A stretch of 64,000 nucleotides of DNA. Source: Zychaea mexicana. Taxonomy: Eukaryota; Mucoromycota; Mucoromycetes; Mucorales; Lichtheimiaceae. The stretch covers positions 124,001 to 188,000 of the forward strand of contig NW_026516704.1 in the NCBI RefSeq assembly GCF_025766255.1. Direction: 5' to 3'. Position 1 is the first letter of the stretch; every line of letters starts with the position of its first letter. The position numbers and the translations under genes are program-made. Shown piece after piece: positions 1 through 13,200 of the stretch. The notes under the pieces are model-generated. The model had not been told where the DNA came from, searched no databases, and saw only the letters and a program-made list of their open reading frames with translations.

Positions 1-1979
1 TCCTCACCGGGATGCGACCAAGCAGCATTGTCCCGCCCTTGATTAAAGACCATGAACACAACGTTCTACGTTGGAAGCAAGTCATCATAAGAAGAACAAG
101 ACGAGATAACAATGGCGATGTTTTTGCTGTACGCCTCGAGTTTACCCATATGAAAAAGCGTAGCAATGATGCAACTGCTCGTCACCGCAACGAGACAAGA
201 ACAATCCAATCTCCAAGTAGCTCCTTAGACCTTGATTTTGGCTTGACACTTATTGCTCTTGTCGTCAAGCGTGGTATTGCTGATACAGAAGTCCATGAAT
301 GGTACAACTCCGGTCAGAGTGTCTTTCCAAACAAAAATGCCCATGCGAATGACCCTGTATTTCTACAGATGAGCAGAAACCGGTGAGTAAAAAGAAGGTT
401 ATTATTACTGCAATTGAACATATAACGGGGTATATTAACACAAAAGTTTATCAAAACTATTTTAGTCGATCATTATTGCAAGGCAAAGCCGCAACAAGTG
501 AGCACATAGCGAACACTTTTTTAGAAAGTGCGAAGGCCGTCGGACCGCCGCTTAAGAAAGTTTCTTTAGCCTTGCAATCATCTGTACATGAAAGGTTTTG
601 TTTGTTAACATTCAATGTCGGCTTTATCACCTATCTTTTCTGCAGCTCATATACAATGGTATTCCTTGCTCGCGGGATTATAGATCGCACAATCTTCCGA
701 CTTTGATGACCATGGCGTACGTCGACTCGCTGGCCATGCGGATACCAGCATCACTTTCTGGCGGTCGTACCAAGATCGAATGGAAACCTTTGACATGATG
801 TCCTTGCAACTAGAAGGAAGAGTCAATCGCTTGATTGACCCAGATATCTAGACTCCTGCCGAATTCCGCATTTCCGAACTTAAGGCTTTGGCTTTGACAA
901 AAAGAAGAAAAATACAAAGCCAACGAAACAGAGCCCGTGAAAGAAGCGGTTGCAACATTGAAGACCTTGGAGATGTCAACTGAAGCTACACCACAAGACA
1001 TCGCCAGCCAAAAGGCAATCGTACACAGTCGGAATAATACGGCATACAGGATAGCCAAACGAAACAAAAGAACAGCTACATTTGTCAAGCTGCAACAAGA
1101 TATAACCCTTGACAGCAAGGGAGTGTTGCGTTTTCCGACATGGGCAGTGGTTAGTGAAATGATGATGATCAAAGGTACTTGACAGTGTATACAATGGTAC
1201 AGGTTTTTTACTCTTTTTATTGATGTACCCTGAAATATATCGACATATTTAGTCCGCAACAAGATGCCGTCGAATCTGCCCATGAAGAATCTGACCATGA
1301 AGAATCTGACCAAGGACCCGCGCAGATACCGCCAAGAAATCTTAACGATCCAAGGGTGGAGCGTTTAGAGTAAGTAAATATTCGTTTACATCAGATCGTG
1401 TAAACGGCATGCTGGTATATAATAGCAATAAACTTATCTACAATGTATATATGTAAGTTTTCTATTGAATATACCCCAGAAAATCCACGGGCCCTTGAGA
1501 TGCTATATTTGCTCTGACGATGGCAAAAAACCATATTCAGGAGAAGCAGCCGTAGTGAAGCACCTTTGGAAATCATACCAATCCTCACAATGGCAAATAG
1601 CAAACGCGTATGGTGCTATGGATGGAGTGCATACACGGCTTAAGGCCTTCATGACCGACAATGTGACGCTAAACAGGAATAGTTACAACGTTTGTAACTA
1701 GTAAGAAAATGTTTCTTTTATTGTATACCAAGTATCAGCTTTGGATTGTTGTACGGGGTAAATGCTAATTATATATGCTTCTATGCATATAGTGGAACGA
1801 AAAACAAGAAAGATATGATTCTTCATTTCACGAATGAAGACGACCTTGAAAATCCACCTGAGGATATAACCATGGAGGAAGTCAAGGAACATATCTTTAA
1901 CTATTTCCGCCAGTATCACAACTATGACCTTGAACCAAGCACCCTGGAGAATGTGATACAACAACATAGAGGAGGTTAG
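1..1979 (+). mobile_element. DUF3435/Crypton-like tyrosine recombinase element, degenerate and cut by window edge
   Basis: The coding remnant runs into the left window edge. The first exon (to about 382) reads LTGMRP, the box-I arginine context of tyrosine recombinases, followed by a DUF3435-like stretch. A GTGAGT donor follows; a probable exon starts near 471. In frame 3 at 699-851 the box-II signature is clear: HGVR, then LAGH and SY about ten residues on, which supplies HxxR, His and the nucleophile Tyr (codon 768-770). Downstream pieces near 937-1182, 1490-1700 and 1790-1979 could be C-terminal exons; one carries a CYIC pair suggesting the zinc-binding tail seen in DUF3435 proteins. Several frames and unclear junctions indicate introns plus decay. 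Family assignment is by motif order; Crypton versus Starship-captain-like ancestry cannot be decided here. The function would be site-specific DNA integration and excision. Confidence 0.6.
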
Positions 1980-2370
1980 TAAGGGTGACTTGCGGTCAAC
2001 CTCTTGTTGAATAAGGAGTAATAGGCATAAATATTCTAGATAGAAGTATGATGTAGATCAATATTTAGACGGTAGCTAGCCCCATATTACTCTACGTATA
2101 TATAAGACAGGATCCTGAGTTATATGGATCCCTACCGTTTTATCCTTTCATATATTTGAGTCTCACCTTATTATATTGATTCATACTGTCTACCCATTCA
2201 CGCTCCCAATAGTAAGTATCTGAAGTCGGCAGAGAGATACTACAATCTTTCTTTGTCGAGACACTTACCAAAACATTTGACAGTATGTGGAACAAAACCT
2301 TTGAAATCATTTAAATATAAGCTATCGCGTGCTTCACTGATCCTAGTCATTAATGTTCCTTTTTCCAATA
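1980..2370. other. AT-rich spacer, nothing recognised
   Basis: I see no coding exon, tRNA or clear repeat between the recombinase remnant and the Tc1 fragment. It may contain decayed ends of either element. Confidence 0.5.
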
Positions 2371-2568
2371 TCATAGCTTATTTCGCTTCACCTTACTCTT
2401 AACAACAGACCAGAACTGCTCAATTGGATTAAGTTCAGGAGAATACAGGGCACATGAACGCGTCTTTATTTTTGGATCAGTTGACATTGTTGTCGGACAG
2501 ACAACTTTTTGGTACGACATCAAACTTAAAATCAGCGAGTTTACTTTCTGAAATGACTGTATGCGCAC
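2371..2568 (-). pseudogene. Tc1/mariner (DDE_3) transposase C-terminal fragment
   Basis: The 65-residue reading frame ends with YSPELNPIEQFWSVVKSKV, the hallmark of the Tc1/mariner/IS630 DDE domain around the third catalytic acidic residue (LNPIE). Nothing upstream encodes the first two aspartates and the frame stops soon after the motif, so it is a truncated remnant. No terminal inverted repeats were found next to it. Confidence 0.8.
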
Positions 2569-2701
2569 ATGCGCAGTATGGTTTTATAGTGGGGAAATTA
2601 GTATATAGATAAAGTGCGGTGCACCGCAAATTCCAATCTTTTTTGAATCGATACACTAAGTTTTTTGAAGCAAATGGATGTCTATACTATATTATGAGGG
2701 A

Positions 2702-5700
2702 TCATGATTGTAAATAGTTTTGATTTATATCTAATCGAGTTAAAAGTTCCTGAGCAAATGCACCTTGTCCACTCTTGGCATCCAACTTGTCATGAAAATC
2801 ACCAAACACACCAAAGCTGCCCTCTAAATTCCGCGAGTTCATCACGTTGCCCAGACGTCCGATCCCGCGGTCGTGCAGCTTGCTTAGAACCTTAATAAAC
2901 TGATGTGCATGCTCCATGAATTGCTTCAACAGTTGCTCTTGTTGTCTCATTTGATTACCGTCAGGATGTGTCGTCCGTTGCCGTAACTGTTGTTCATCCA
3001 GTACCATAGCAAAGGCTAATACATCCTCGAAAACTTGATTCAACATGTGCTTGATCGGCTGCTGACTTTTTTTCAAGAAGCATTGATAGAGCATTCGATC
3101 CAAAACGTGCTCGTGGTATTCGCCAAACATGATTGGATCCATCGTCTGAAACAAGTTATTGCTACTGTCTTGTTGCTGCTGCTGCTGCTTCTGTTGAATG
3201 CGTTTGATCATTGAAAGCCAGGTACTGTGGATCGCTGTATCATATACATATCCGCTCAGCGTATTCACAAACTGTCCGACTTGAAACCGCATTCGATGCT
3301 GTAATAGTTGAAGCGGCGATGATGTTGAGGAAGAGGAAGAATGGTGTTGTGTGCGTAGTTTTTGGTAAATGTATTTGACTGTAGCATTGATCCGATGTAG
3401 TTGTAACAGGAATGTAAACATGCGATTGTACTTGTCCAGCGTGCGGTTGTTGATTATAATGTCCAGCGGATAAGGAACTCGGTATTGCAAACACAAGAAA
3501 TCCAACGCATCAATCTCTATTATGGTAATAACATAGTACAGTGTCCATATTAGAAACATTCTTTCCCGCTGCCCCCACAACACCCCCAACCCCAACCCCA
3601 ACCCCAACAAAGAAACTTACTGCGTGCATCACACCACCGTTTGCTGTTGCCATGGTCTCCTTGTTCTTCTCGTACGCCAAACGTTAAAACGTCATCGATA
3701 TCTACAGTGGCCTGATCCAACGACTGCTGCTGCTGCTGCTGCTGCTGATGTGGCTTGCAGATATCCCCCTGAATATCAGCTGGCATCTGTGCCAGACTTT
3801 CCAGCAACACGGCTCTCAAGGACATGTTCAAATCCGATGTACGTGGAGGCCATTGTTTTGTCCTCCCATGTAACTTAATTCCCACCACCACTGCTGCTGT
3901 TCTTGATCCACTGTCACCAGGTTCTTCTTCATTATCCGCGCCAGTACTGAATAACGCATCCACCATAGCACTAGTGAATCGATCGTCGCCGAACAAAAAG
4001 AACCGGCGAATCAACTCGAAATGAGCTTGAATGTGGAACTTTTCAATAAACAGTTTCATGGCTGATTCGTTCACGAGTGGACACCATATTGCCAGAGGCT
4101 GATGCACGCTCTGATCTGTGATGGTGTGTAACACCGGGATATACTGCAAATTCTTGTCGGTCCTGTGGGAGTCATCGATTGGGTGACACAACAAGATCGT
4201 GTCAAGCGTTTTGTAAAAGTCCGTGACGAGTTTGATCTCTTGATCCAGAGGTTTGAGCGTGGGGATTAGATTATTCGTTTCTTGTTCGGGCTCTTGCATT
4301 TCAGCATCGTCATCGTCAACGCTGCTGTTGCTGTTGAATGGTTTTGCAAGATCCTAAAAAAGAAAGAAACTCAGTTCACCATTATATTTACACCCACACG
4401 TGCCCTCCATCCATCCTTTACTAAACCATAGAAATCCCCTCATTTTTTAAAGCGTTCACTGTAACATACTGAAAATGATATAGATGCAGGATCCTCATTG
4501 TATTGGCGAACAAGGCGAGCAAATGCATGCAGCTTGTTGATATATCTAAATAAAGGGCAATGAATAAAATTTACAGTGGCAAGTAAAAAAAGTACACTCT
4601 ATGTAGAACACTTACTCGTGACTTTGTGCTTCTAGGGGCATCCAGCGTAGCATCAGCTCTGAGCTATTTTGATCTTGGCCTCCTCCTGTGATGCAGCACA
4701 GCGGATGTTCTGGTTTGAAACGGCGTAACAGCTGCAGGGCGTTGCCCGTGCGTAGAATGACGCCAGCCTGCATCGAGTTGAAAAAGTGGGGCAATTCATC
4801 CTCTTTTCTTGGCTACAGTAGAAGAAGAAAAAAATTCTCTATATCAGTCCGTATATATATTACAGAGCAAAGAGAATGGACTACTACAGCCCTAGAGAGT
4901 TTATACCTGAAAACGGTCCACCAAGGATTCTCTTGAAGGATGCTCATCAAGAAGAAAGAATTCATGGTATGGATCACGTACGGGCGAGGCATCCAGAATA
5001 TCCTTCCAAACGGTCTCCACTGCTGCTGAGCTTGATGATGTGGTACTTGAAAAATGGTCGTCGTTGGAGGTGGTACTCAAAAAGGTTTTACTGCTTAGTC
5101 CAAGCCATTCACTAAGCATTGTCAGGTATGGAATACTGGAATGACATAGCATGGCGAGACACAGGTCCCGATAAAACGCCGTGTTTCCTCCAGACACGGC
5201 GTAATCAAGGGGCGTGATTTCTTCGCACAGTCTCTCCAGTAACTTGCTGCCCGTGGGAATGTAGAAACCAACTTGACACATATCTCGAATCGCTTCAGGA
5301 GATGCTGCATTCTAGTTATATATATAATGAAAAAGTTAGTTTTATAAAATAAAGCGGATACTATATAAATCTGTCTCACCTCGACTGGTGCAGCTACACC
5401 ATCCAAATGAACAAGGTGAGCAAGTCGATTGACCACATTCGCTAGTGTTGAAACGTGGTGATATACTTTCAATACTGTCCAATCGTTTTCTACAGCAAAG
5501 ACGGTACCTAACGAGTGCTGAATCTGTAAATGCAAGTCTGCTAAGCAGCACGCGAACGCAGTGCCTGTTAAGCCATAGCGCCTATTATGTTTGCATTTTG
5601 TGTTACTAGTGTTCTCCATCCGTTACACGCACACATGATGATCATTTTTCTTTTTCTTTTTCGCTTTTCACCTTGGGTTTGTTTTGCATATCCGTATAAC

Positions 5701-6973
5701 ACGTTCCAGCTTTTTCATTTGTGTTCCAAATTGAAGCAACTCCTCAACAACTCTAGATGATGATGATTATTAACTTTGCTATTCTCAAAGGAGGTTTTTA
5801 TTATTTCGGGGGTCTAAATCTTACGTTTGCATAGCAATCATGCTCACACCGAGCATTCGTACAAGCGGTATACTGGATTCAAATGCACGTGAAGTGTCGT
5901 TCCATTGGAAACAAACGGATGGATATCCTTGGAGTGTTTGCATTAGACTCTACGTAAAAGGTCATACAATACGATTTGTTACGTATACCCAATCAAAAAC
6001 AAGTATACATTATAGATGTGTACGGACACACAGAAAGTAGACTTACCTGCACGAGTTGTTGTTCTTTGACAACGGGTATATTGGTTTGACCCTCTTGTGC
6101 TGTTTCTCTGGGATTTTTTTTATATAATAAACACAGTGTCTAATTTAATCCATGGGAGCTATGGTACGAGGTCTCTGTTGATTGCAAATTGTTACCTCGT
6201 TTGAAATATTGCCTCAGAGACGTATAAAGGGAGTTCTGTCAGAAACGGTTTTGTTGTTTCTACACGATCATCCCAGGTCAACAATGATTTCGCGTTTGTT
6301 TCGCCTTGCTGTTGCTGTTGCTGCTGCTGCTGCGGCTGTAAAGGTTGCTCCCATATCGATTCCATATCATCATCATCATCATCATCATCACGAGTATCTT
6401 GTTCTTGTTGTTGTTGTTGTTGTTGTGGAACATTATAAGGCGAAATAGGCGTTTCTCGCAGTAGCAGTAGTGTTGTTGGTTGCGATTCGACTGCGCGTGT
6501 TGTTGTTGTAGTTACAGTAGATCGTTGCTGCTGCGCTTGTTCTTTAGCAATGACGCGATCAATTAAACTGACACCGGTTTGAGAAAGACCGTCAAACGTT
6601 TGTGCCCAAGAGGTCGGTAGATCTGTATATATGTCTATACATGTGAGACTTTGATACGATCACCAAGTTTCAGTCATTATAGAGAAGAAAGTTAACCTAA
6701 ATCCAACGTTGGGAACGTCGTGTTGTTATTGTCGTCGTCGTTGCTGTGATTTTCAACATGTTCATTCCACGTAGAAAAGTCCAGATGCGGTGGCTCAATG
6801 AAAGGACGGGTTCGGAACATGGCAGGCACTGAAGCTGCTCGTGCATTGGTCTTTTTGGTTTTATTATGCTGGCTTGATAGTTTTAACAAAAAAATTGGAG
6901 GAAAAGAAGAGAAGCGGAAACGAGCATTCTTGCAAAAACCGAGGTCAGTGGTTGGGTTTTGATGTGAAGCCAT
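2702..6973 (-). CDS. Gamma-tubulin complex component, GCP6-like (GCP5/6 class)
   Basis: Predicted 1,105-residue subunit of the gamma-tubulin ring complex, which nucleates microtubules at spindle pole bodies. Ten exons close in phase: 6973-6697, 6622-6196, 6107-6047, 5949-5825, 5581-5380, 5311-4907, 4812-4616, 4545-4470, 4353-3621, 3516-2702. Family marks: LQGYPSVCFQW in exon 4, PYLTMLSEWLGL then DPYHEFFL in exon 6 (N-terminal GIP-type domain), and in the last exons YRVPYPLDIIINNRTLDKYN and QPIKHMLNQVFEDVLAF of the gamma-tubulin-binding C-terminal domain. The N-terminal 230 residues are low complexity with poly-Gln and poly-Asp runs; another Gln run and a C-terminal acidic/Gln insert interrupt the core. 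The C-terminal domain resembles GCP6 more than GCP4; GCP5 is the alternative. An intron near 3,550-3,605 carries a TTGGGG microsatellite on the coding strand. Confidence 0.88.
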
Positions 6974-7093
6974 ACTCTTCGGTAGCTGGCCTCACACCAA
7001 AAGATTAACAATTTCATCTTTTTTGCCTTTATATAGATTGTTTATGTGCGAGAATGTCTTGGAAAAGAGCATCTTCTAAAATGCAAGAAAAAA

Positions 7094-7123
7094 AGAGAGA
7101 GAGAGTGTGTGTGTGTGTGTGTG
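7094..7123. repeat. (GA)n(GT)n microsatellite
   Basis: A short GA run passes directly into about nine GT repeats, in the spacer between the formin stop codon and the GCP start codon. Confidence 0.9.
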
Positions 7124-7254
7124 AAGGGTTGGGGAAGGGGGATAGACATGATATATGTACGCGAAGATTGGGTGGCTAATAGATACAACAAAATGAAGGA
7201 GGATAATATAGAGATATAGATGAATGTATGTATGCGAGGTAGGTAATATATAAA

Positions 7255-10200
7255 CTACAGTGTACTGGTAGTAGTAGTAGTAGTAGTAGTAACGGGTGGT
7301 GGTGGGGTCATTGATTCAGCTTGAAGGTGCTTCAACAGATCCTCGGCTGATATCTCAGTCATCATTGGCTCCTGTTGTTCTTCATCGTCGTCTTCGGGCA
7401 ATGGTGATGTAGGCGACTGTTGTTGTTGCTGTTGTTGCAACATGCGTCGTTGCTGTCGTCGTCGGCGCTCACGTCGTTGTCGATTCCCTGATTCACCTGT
7501 GCGCAACTTTTCAAGCAAATTATCCATCATGCGACGATCATCTTCTTTGAGCGTACCACCAGGACTTGTCGGTGGTTCATCGTCATCGTCACCAAAAGCA
7601 GCTTCATCGTCAGCTTCCTTGAGAGCTTTCAATCTTGCTTGCCGTGCCTCTTCAGCGCGCTTTCGCTTCGCCTCACGTTCAAGTCGTTGCACTTGCTTGT
7701 CTTCAGCAATGCTTGCCTCTTTCCAACTCGCAAGAAACTTTGTAAATATACTAAAGAAGTCATCCGGTCGCATCGCCTTGGGGTTTTCGCCGTAGAACGT
7801 CATGACATCTTTCCATTTGGCATCCATATTGATATACAGAATTTCGAGTTCCTCGAACCGTTCAGATGCTGCATTTCGATGCTTTTCCATGACTTGAAGG
7901 AATCGGTCGTCTTTGTCAAGCTCGATGTCACTGTTGTCCTCGTTCTTCTTCTTCTTCCATTTGGTGTCTAGTTCTACATCGAGCTTTTTCAGGTTCTGGC
8001 GCATGTCCGTGTATTGTTCTACCATGTCATTGACAGTCGCCATGACTTTATAGAGTATTGTTAGTTTTCACAGCTTTCTTTTCTTCTACCTTTCTTTTTA
8101 ATATTAGTTATTACTTCGAGCAGCATGTTGAACATTCCGCAGGTCATGCTGGAATCGCTGGATATGTGGGAATTGGCGACGTGTAATACCGACCAATACA
8201 TTCAGAAGCGTCATCGAAGAGTTGCTTGATGCTTTGGTGTCCGACAGCTTTAAAAGTGATGAGTAAGTTGGTAGGCCAACTTCTTGGGGTTTTACGCTTA
8301 TTCTGAATTTACCTTGTTGATACTTGTTACACGCATACCGAACGCACCACCTTGTAGACTTGATGCGTTCATGTAGTTACCGAGCATCAGAATCAACTAG
8401 TAGAGACAGTATAACACTATCAGCCAAAACGATTTTTTTTCCTGTTGATATATTTACACCAGCATCACTTGCTTAGAAAAAAGATATACTTACGCAAAGC
8501 AGCTCCTTTAGGCTCGATGAATTGCGTAATGAATCGCATACTTCAACTACCATTGTCATGTTCTTTTTTTTGTTGTCACTAAGCATCAGTAAACTGCAAA
8601 AGCCTCTACTGTTATCTGCAGCAGCAACCACAAAAAAACAGAAAACAATGGATTACCTTTGTCAACTGATCATAGCGTTCCCAGAACTGAATTCGGAAAA
8701 GCATAAACTGCAGGCGTGCTTCATATCTGTATATTTTCATCATCTAGTAGACAGGATGGAGTTCCTATGTGAGCATTTGCTGATCATAAAACACAAAACT
8801 GTCATGTTTATTTCACCTCGATAGTAAACTGTTCGGGAGTATCCAAGACTTTGCGTTCTTCTTCGGTCGCCTTGATATACTTTTCCATGCTCTTGAGATC
8901 ATCATCCTTGCTTGGCGCATAAGCAATCAAATTGCCCAACAAAGTTTCGGTACAGAGTTGATCGTCTACTGCAAGAATATGCTGACGGACTTGAACGAAC
9001 GAATCGAAATGCTTCAAGCGTGGAAGCACCGCAATATCTTAAAAACAAAAAAAATTAATCTTTCTTGTAGAAAAGAGGAAATCAGAGAGACACACATACT
9101 CAGGTTGCGAGACTTTTCCTTGCTCAAAAACTTGACAGCATCCCGACGTTCTTCCATCTTTGCCTTGAGTTTACGTTCAAACAACGTATTGACCTTGGCA
9201 GCAAATTGACCTTGGATTTTCTCCAGTTCTCCCGTGCGATGCAATACGTCTTCAAACTCGCTTTCGTCTACACCTTCCATCGTCCAAATGGTCTTGTCGA
9301 CATTGTGCACTTCCAGTTTTTGCCATTGAAGGTTTTTGAGTTTGATTTCTGGATAGTGGTGTAGTTCTTTACGTTTTGGTCCGCTAGGAACAGGTGGGAT
9401 GTTGTTGTTGTTTTCAGCTACAAAGGTGTAAAAAAAATTGGGGGGTATGATGTGTTTAGTATATTTTTTTCGGTCTTGTCAAGAGATGAAAAGAGAGAAC
9501 AAACCTTCTTTTTTAGTAATGGTCTGCGAAGAACCAGGTGGAGGAGGAGGAGGAGGTGGTGGTGGTGGTGGTGCCCCACTAGCCGGTGCTATTGTCACAG
9601 AAATGTCAGTATCGACGTACCCGGATCACACTGCTTTATGTGTATACGAAACTTACGTGGTGGCGGTGGTGGTGGTGGTGGTGGAGGAGGAGGAGGAGGA
9701 GGAGGAGGAGGAGCACCTGAGGCTAGAATGATGTGTTAGTAGAGAGACGTTAGACATATGTTCTTTGTATTTACCAGGAGTAGGTGGAGGTGGTGGTGGT
9801 GGTGGAGGCGGTGGAGATGCTACAGATATTGGTATGGTTAGACCTGGATATGCGTTAAAAAATGATAAAACATAGAAAAAGGGCTTTTCGACTACCTGGC
9901 GTACTGGCTGGTGGAGGTGGAGGAGGTGGTGGTGGCGGCACTGGAGCAGAGGGTCGTGCTAAATATTAGCCAAAGTTATAATACATCATGTAAATTCGAC
10001 ATATACTGTTGAGAAGTATTACCTGGTACAGGACTAGGTGGACTTCCTGAGCCTGGTTGGAACAATGGACTGTCGCTAGCATGGTTCATGTTATGTCCCG
10101 CAGAAGAGCTCGTCGTGGTAGAGGTGGATGATTGGGACCCTTTTCGATAAACATATCTTCCAGTCGAATCTTTGCGTAATGGTGCTGCTGAGCGTAGACT

Positions 10201-13200
10201 CGTTGGAAGATTCATTCCAGCTGGACCCACCTTTGTTGGCTTCAAATTGCTAGTTTTGACAACTTCTGCTTGACCCTAATCATAGAAATGTTTTTATTTT
10301 GCAATTAGCAATTTCGTCCACCTCTTTGTTTTCTCTCGGGGTAGAGTATTGGATACCTCTTGGCGTGGGTTCAAGGTAATAAACTTCTTTCGGGCCATCT
10401 TCCATTCTTCGCCTAGTACCAGGCCCGGTACGGATGGATCCTCTTCCCTTTCGCTAATGGCATCCATTTCACGTAACCGTTCTTGCAGCATGGCAATCGT
10501 TGATCTGGATGTCTTTAAAAGATCTCTCAAAGAGGCATTTTCTGTCTTGATGGCTTGTATTTCTACAGTGTATGGGTGGTGAGAGAGGAAAACAGGTGTG
10601 TCTGTGTGTGATGAGGAGGATTGCAGTGTTATGTGCTTACGATTTGAATCATCCTGGTTTCCAGGCATAGCTCGTACTGACACAGCATCGGATCGAAGAT
10701 GCATCCTCATGTCTTGTAATTCAACCTCCAATTCTCGTTTTTCCGTCGTCAGCTTCATCACTTGCTCTCTATTATATGCCGCTTCATCCTCAAGCTGCTG
10801 GAGCCGATCTTGGTTGCTGAATTTTTGGATCAATGTATTGACGGACCCGCCGTATATTGAGCTAGTGTCGTTATCGCCTCCTCCGGAAGCATTGGTACGA
10901 AGGTTTAGCACGAGTTGCCCGATAAAGGCACTTACAATTTGGTAATAGTGTTCTCTATGACACAAGCAATTATAAAAAAAAAAAAGTTGAGTGTGGGGCA
11001 CACTGCATGGACCAGAACAAAAAAAAAGTATCCCATCTTTCTTATACTTACTTTGAGCCTATCTCGCCCTTGATCAATAACAAGTTGCGTAATATGGCCA
11101 ATAACGAATCACTTGCATTTTGAGATTCGGAAACGTTCTCGACAATTAAATCAAATAGTTCGGATGGTTGTGAGATATCGGAATAGAGCGAAAACTCGTC
11201 GCCAAAAGCTTCGTCAAAATCATTCTCGGATGCAATCCTGTATGTATCAATTTGGATATTGAGCAAGTGGTAGTCAAAGCTTTCTAGCTTGGGTAGAATA
11301 CGCGATTGCATTCCACCGGTATTGAGTTGGTTTCGCAGGTATATACGGTCATGGATTTCTTGTGGTGTTTTCGTCAAGGTATTGGCGAGAATCATATTCG
11401 ATAGCTATCAAACGAAACATGTATAAATACGCAGATATCAGTTAGACATTTTCATCTTTCTCCATCTCCATCAATATCCAGTATGTCCATTTTTTTTTTT
11501 GAATCCATACCGAGTATTCCATGAGATGACTATCTGCGCCATTATACGTGCCAAACCGCTTGAATTCTTCATTGGCACCCACAAATGTACCCATCCGTCC
11601 ACGTCCGTCCAGAGTGCGTTCAAAGTCCTTTAGCCAAGCATCAAACATTCCCGGATCCTGCCGAAGTTGTTGCAATAGCTCAAACCCTTTCAGCACGTGA
11701 TTGTATCCCCTTTTCCGGTGATAGTAGCATAGAAACACAAGCAATTCGCACACCAGTTTGCGCGTTATCCAGTGGGGCGAGACCAATGAAAAGACGACGG
11801 TATGAATATACTCTGGATTGGCCATGATTTCGTGGCCTCCTCGCTAATTTTAGAGTTTCAGTATAGATTAATAATAAAACAAGGTTTTAGTTGATTGATT
11901 ATTATTATTAGGGTTCTATAAGAAATTAATTCTTTTCCTATAGAGACTGCCAGTAGTGATAAAAGCCTTTGCGTTTTACATACCCGAGTATTGATCAATG
12001 CCTTGATTGCTTTAATGATCTCTATCTCTATTTCCAAAGCTTTGGCTTTCCTAGTAGACGTTCGAACGAAAACCATTATAAATTTCTATCTGTTACAGTC
12101 CGCATAGACTGCCTCTCTCTCTCTTCCCTTTTTTCCCCTCCTCTCCCCCCGAAATTGTTTAATAGAAAACGGAACTGGATCCTAACCTGTCTGGCATTCG
12201 ATTCAAAAAAGCAAGATTTTGTGCCAATACGTGCAAACCCTTGAGTTCGATAAATCGAGCAACCCAGCTAAAAAGGAAGATCTTTGAGTGGATGTCCTCT
12301 TACTATCATATCGCAAGAGAAGAGGAGAAAGGGAGGGGTTACACACTTACTCGATGGGACGAGTTCGAAGACTGACTTCTAGATGCGCAGCTATCGCTGG
12401 CGAGACCGCCCTTAGATTTGTTTCCATGAATTTTCGAATGAAATATTCCGGCGAATTCTTGTCACCAACAGGTATAGAGTCGAGCAAGACTGTTGCTTGT
12501 TGTGCTGCTTGCAATGAAGGTGGGGGCATCGTGCTTCCATTCGAAGAACGTGGACTCGTGCTGCTCCCACTGCTAGTAGTACTACTATTGGTTGTTGTAC
12601 TGCTCCGACTTGCTCGCAATGTGCCTGCACTACGTGATGGTTCTGGAAACGGCTGATAACCTCGGCGAGAATGATGCATGGTATCCGGTGATCGCACCAT
12701 GGTCGGCGTATTTGACCACATCATCTTTTTATTGTCTCCAGACTTTTCTGTCCGTATTGGCGGCGGTTGTGGATGAGCGGTACTAGTAGTGATTGGATCG
12801 GCCACTTGGAAGGTCGTCGCAGTAGTAGTATCTGAACTGGCAAGCATTTCGGCTTGTCGATCCTGGTTCACCATGAGCCATTTCTTGTTAACATCCCAAG
12901 CACGCATGGTTCGTCGTATCTGTTCGTCATGAATCCCTCGTCGATCCTAGAGAGCGCGCGAGAGAGAAAAAGAAAAAGATGAAGTTTCCCGGTGTTTATA
13001 TACGTTTTTTGTTGTTGCGTAGAGGACATCGTACAAAAATGTTATATAAATTTGATATTTATTTAGCGTTAATATTTGATTATTATAATTATTACGTTAT
13101 TCCCTCTTTATTTTGTTTGCCCTACGTTGGGCGAAAAAAAAAAGACTTACGAGCATTTGGTTGAACATTAAATCTAGCTTCTTTTCGGCAGGAATCGTAG

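Noticed and set aside
3585..3606. Interstitial telomere (TTGGGG repeats)
   Set aside because: Only about four units inside an intron of the GCP gene, and most fungi use TTAGGG; a microsatellite is the simpler reading.
6182..6448. Plus-strand frame with poly-His and poly-Val
   Set aside because: Shadow of GCP exon 2 (poly-Asp and poly-Gln on the other strand), whose phases fit the gene model.
7094..7123. CRISPR or satellite interpretation of simple repeats
   Set aside because: Only dinucleotide microsatellites; the organism is eukaryotic and no spacer-repeat structure occurs anywhere in the window.
7442..7971. Plus-strand open frames of 110-117 codons inside the formin 3' exon
   Set aside because: They are antisense shadows of the Arg/Gln- and Asp-rich formin coding sequence; no splice or family support.
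9438..9739. Glycine- or valine-rich plus-strand frames of about 95 codons
   Set aside because: Antisense translation of the formin polyproline exons.
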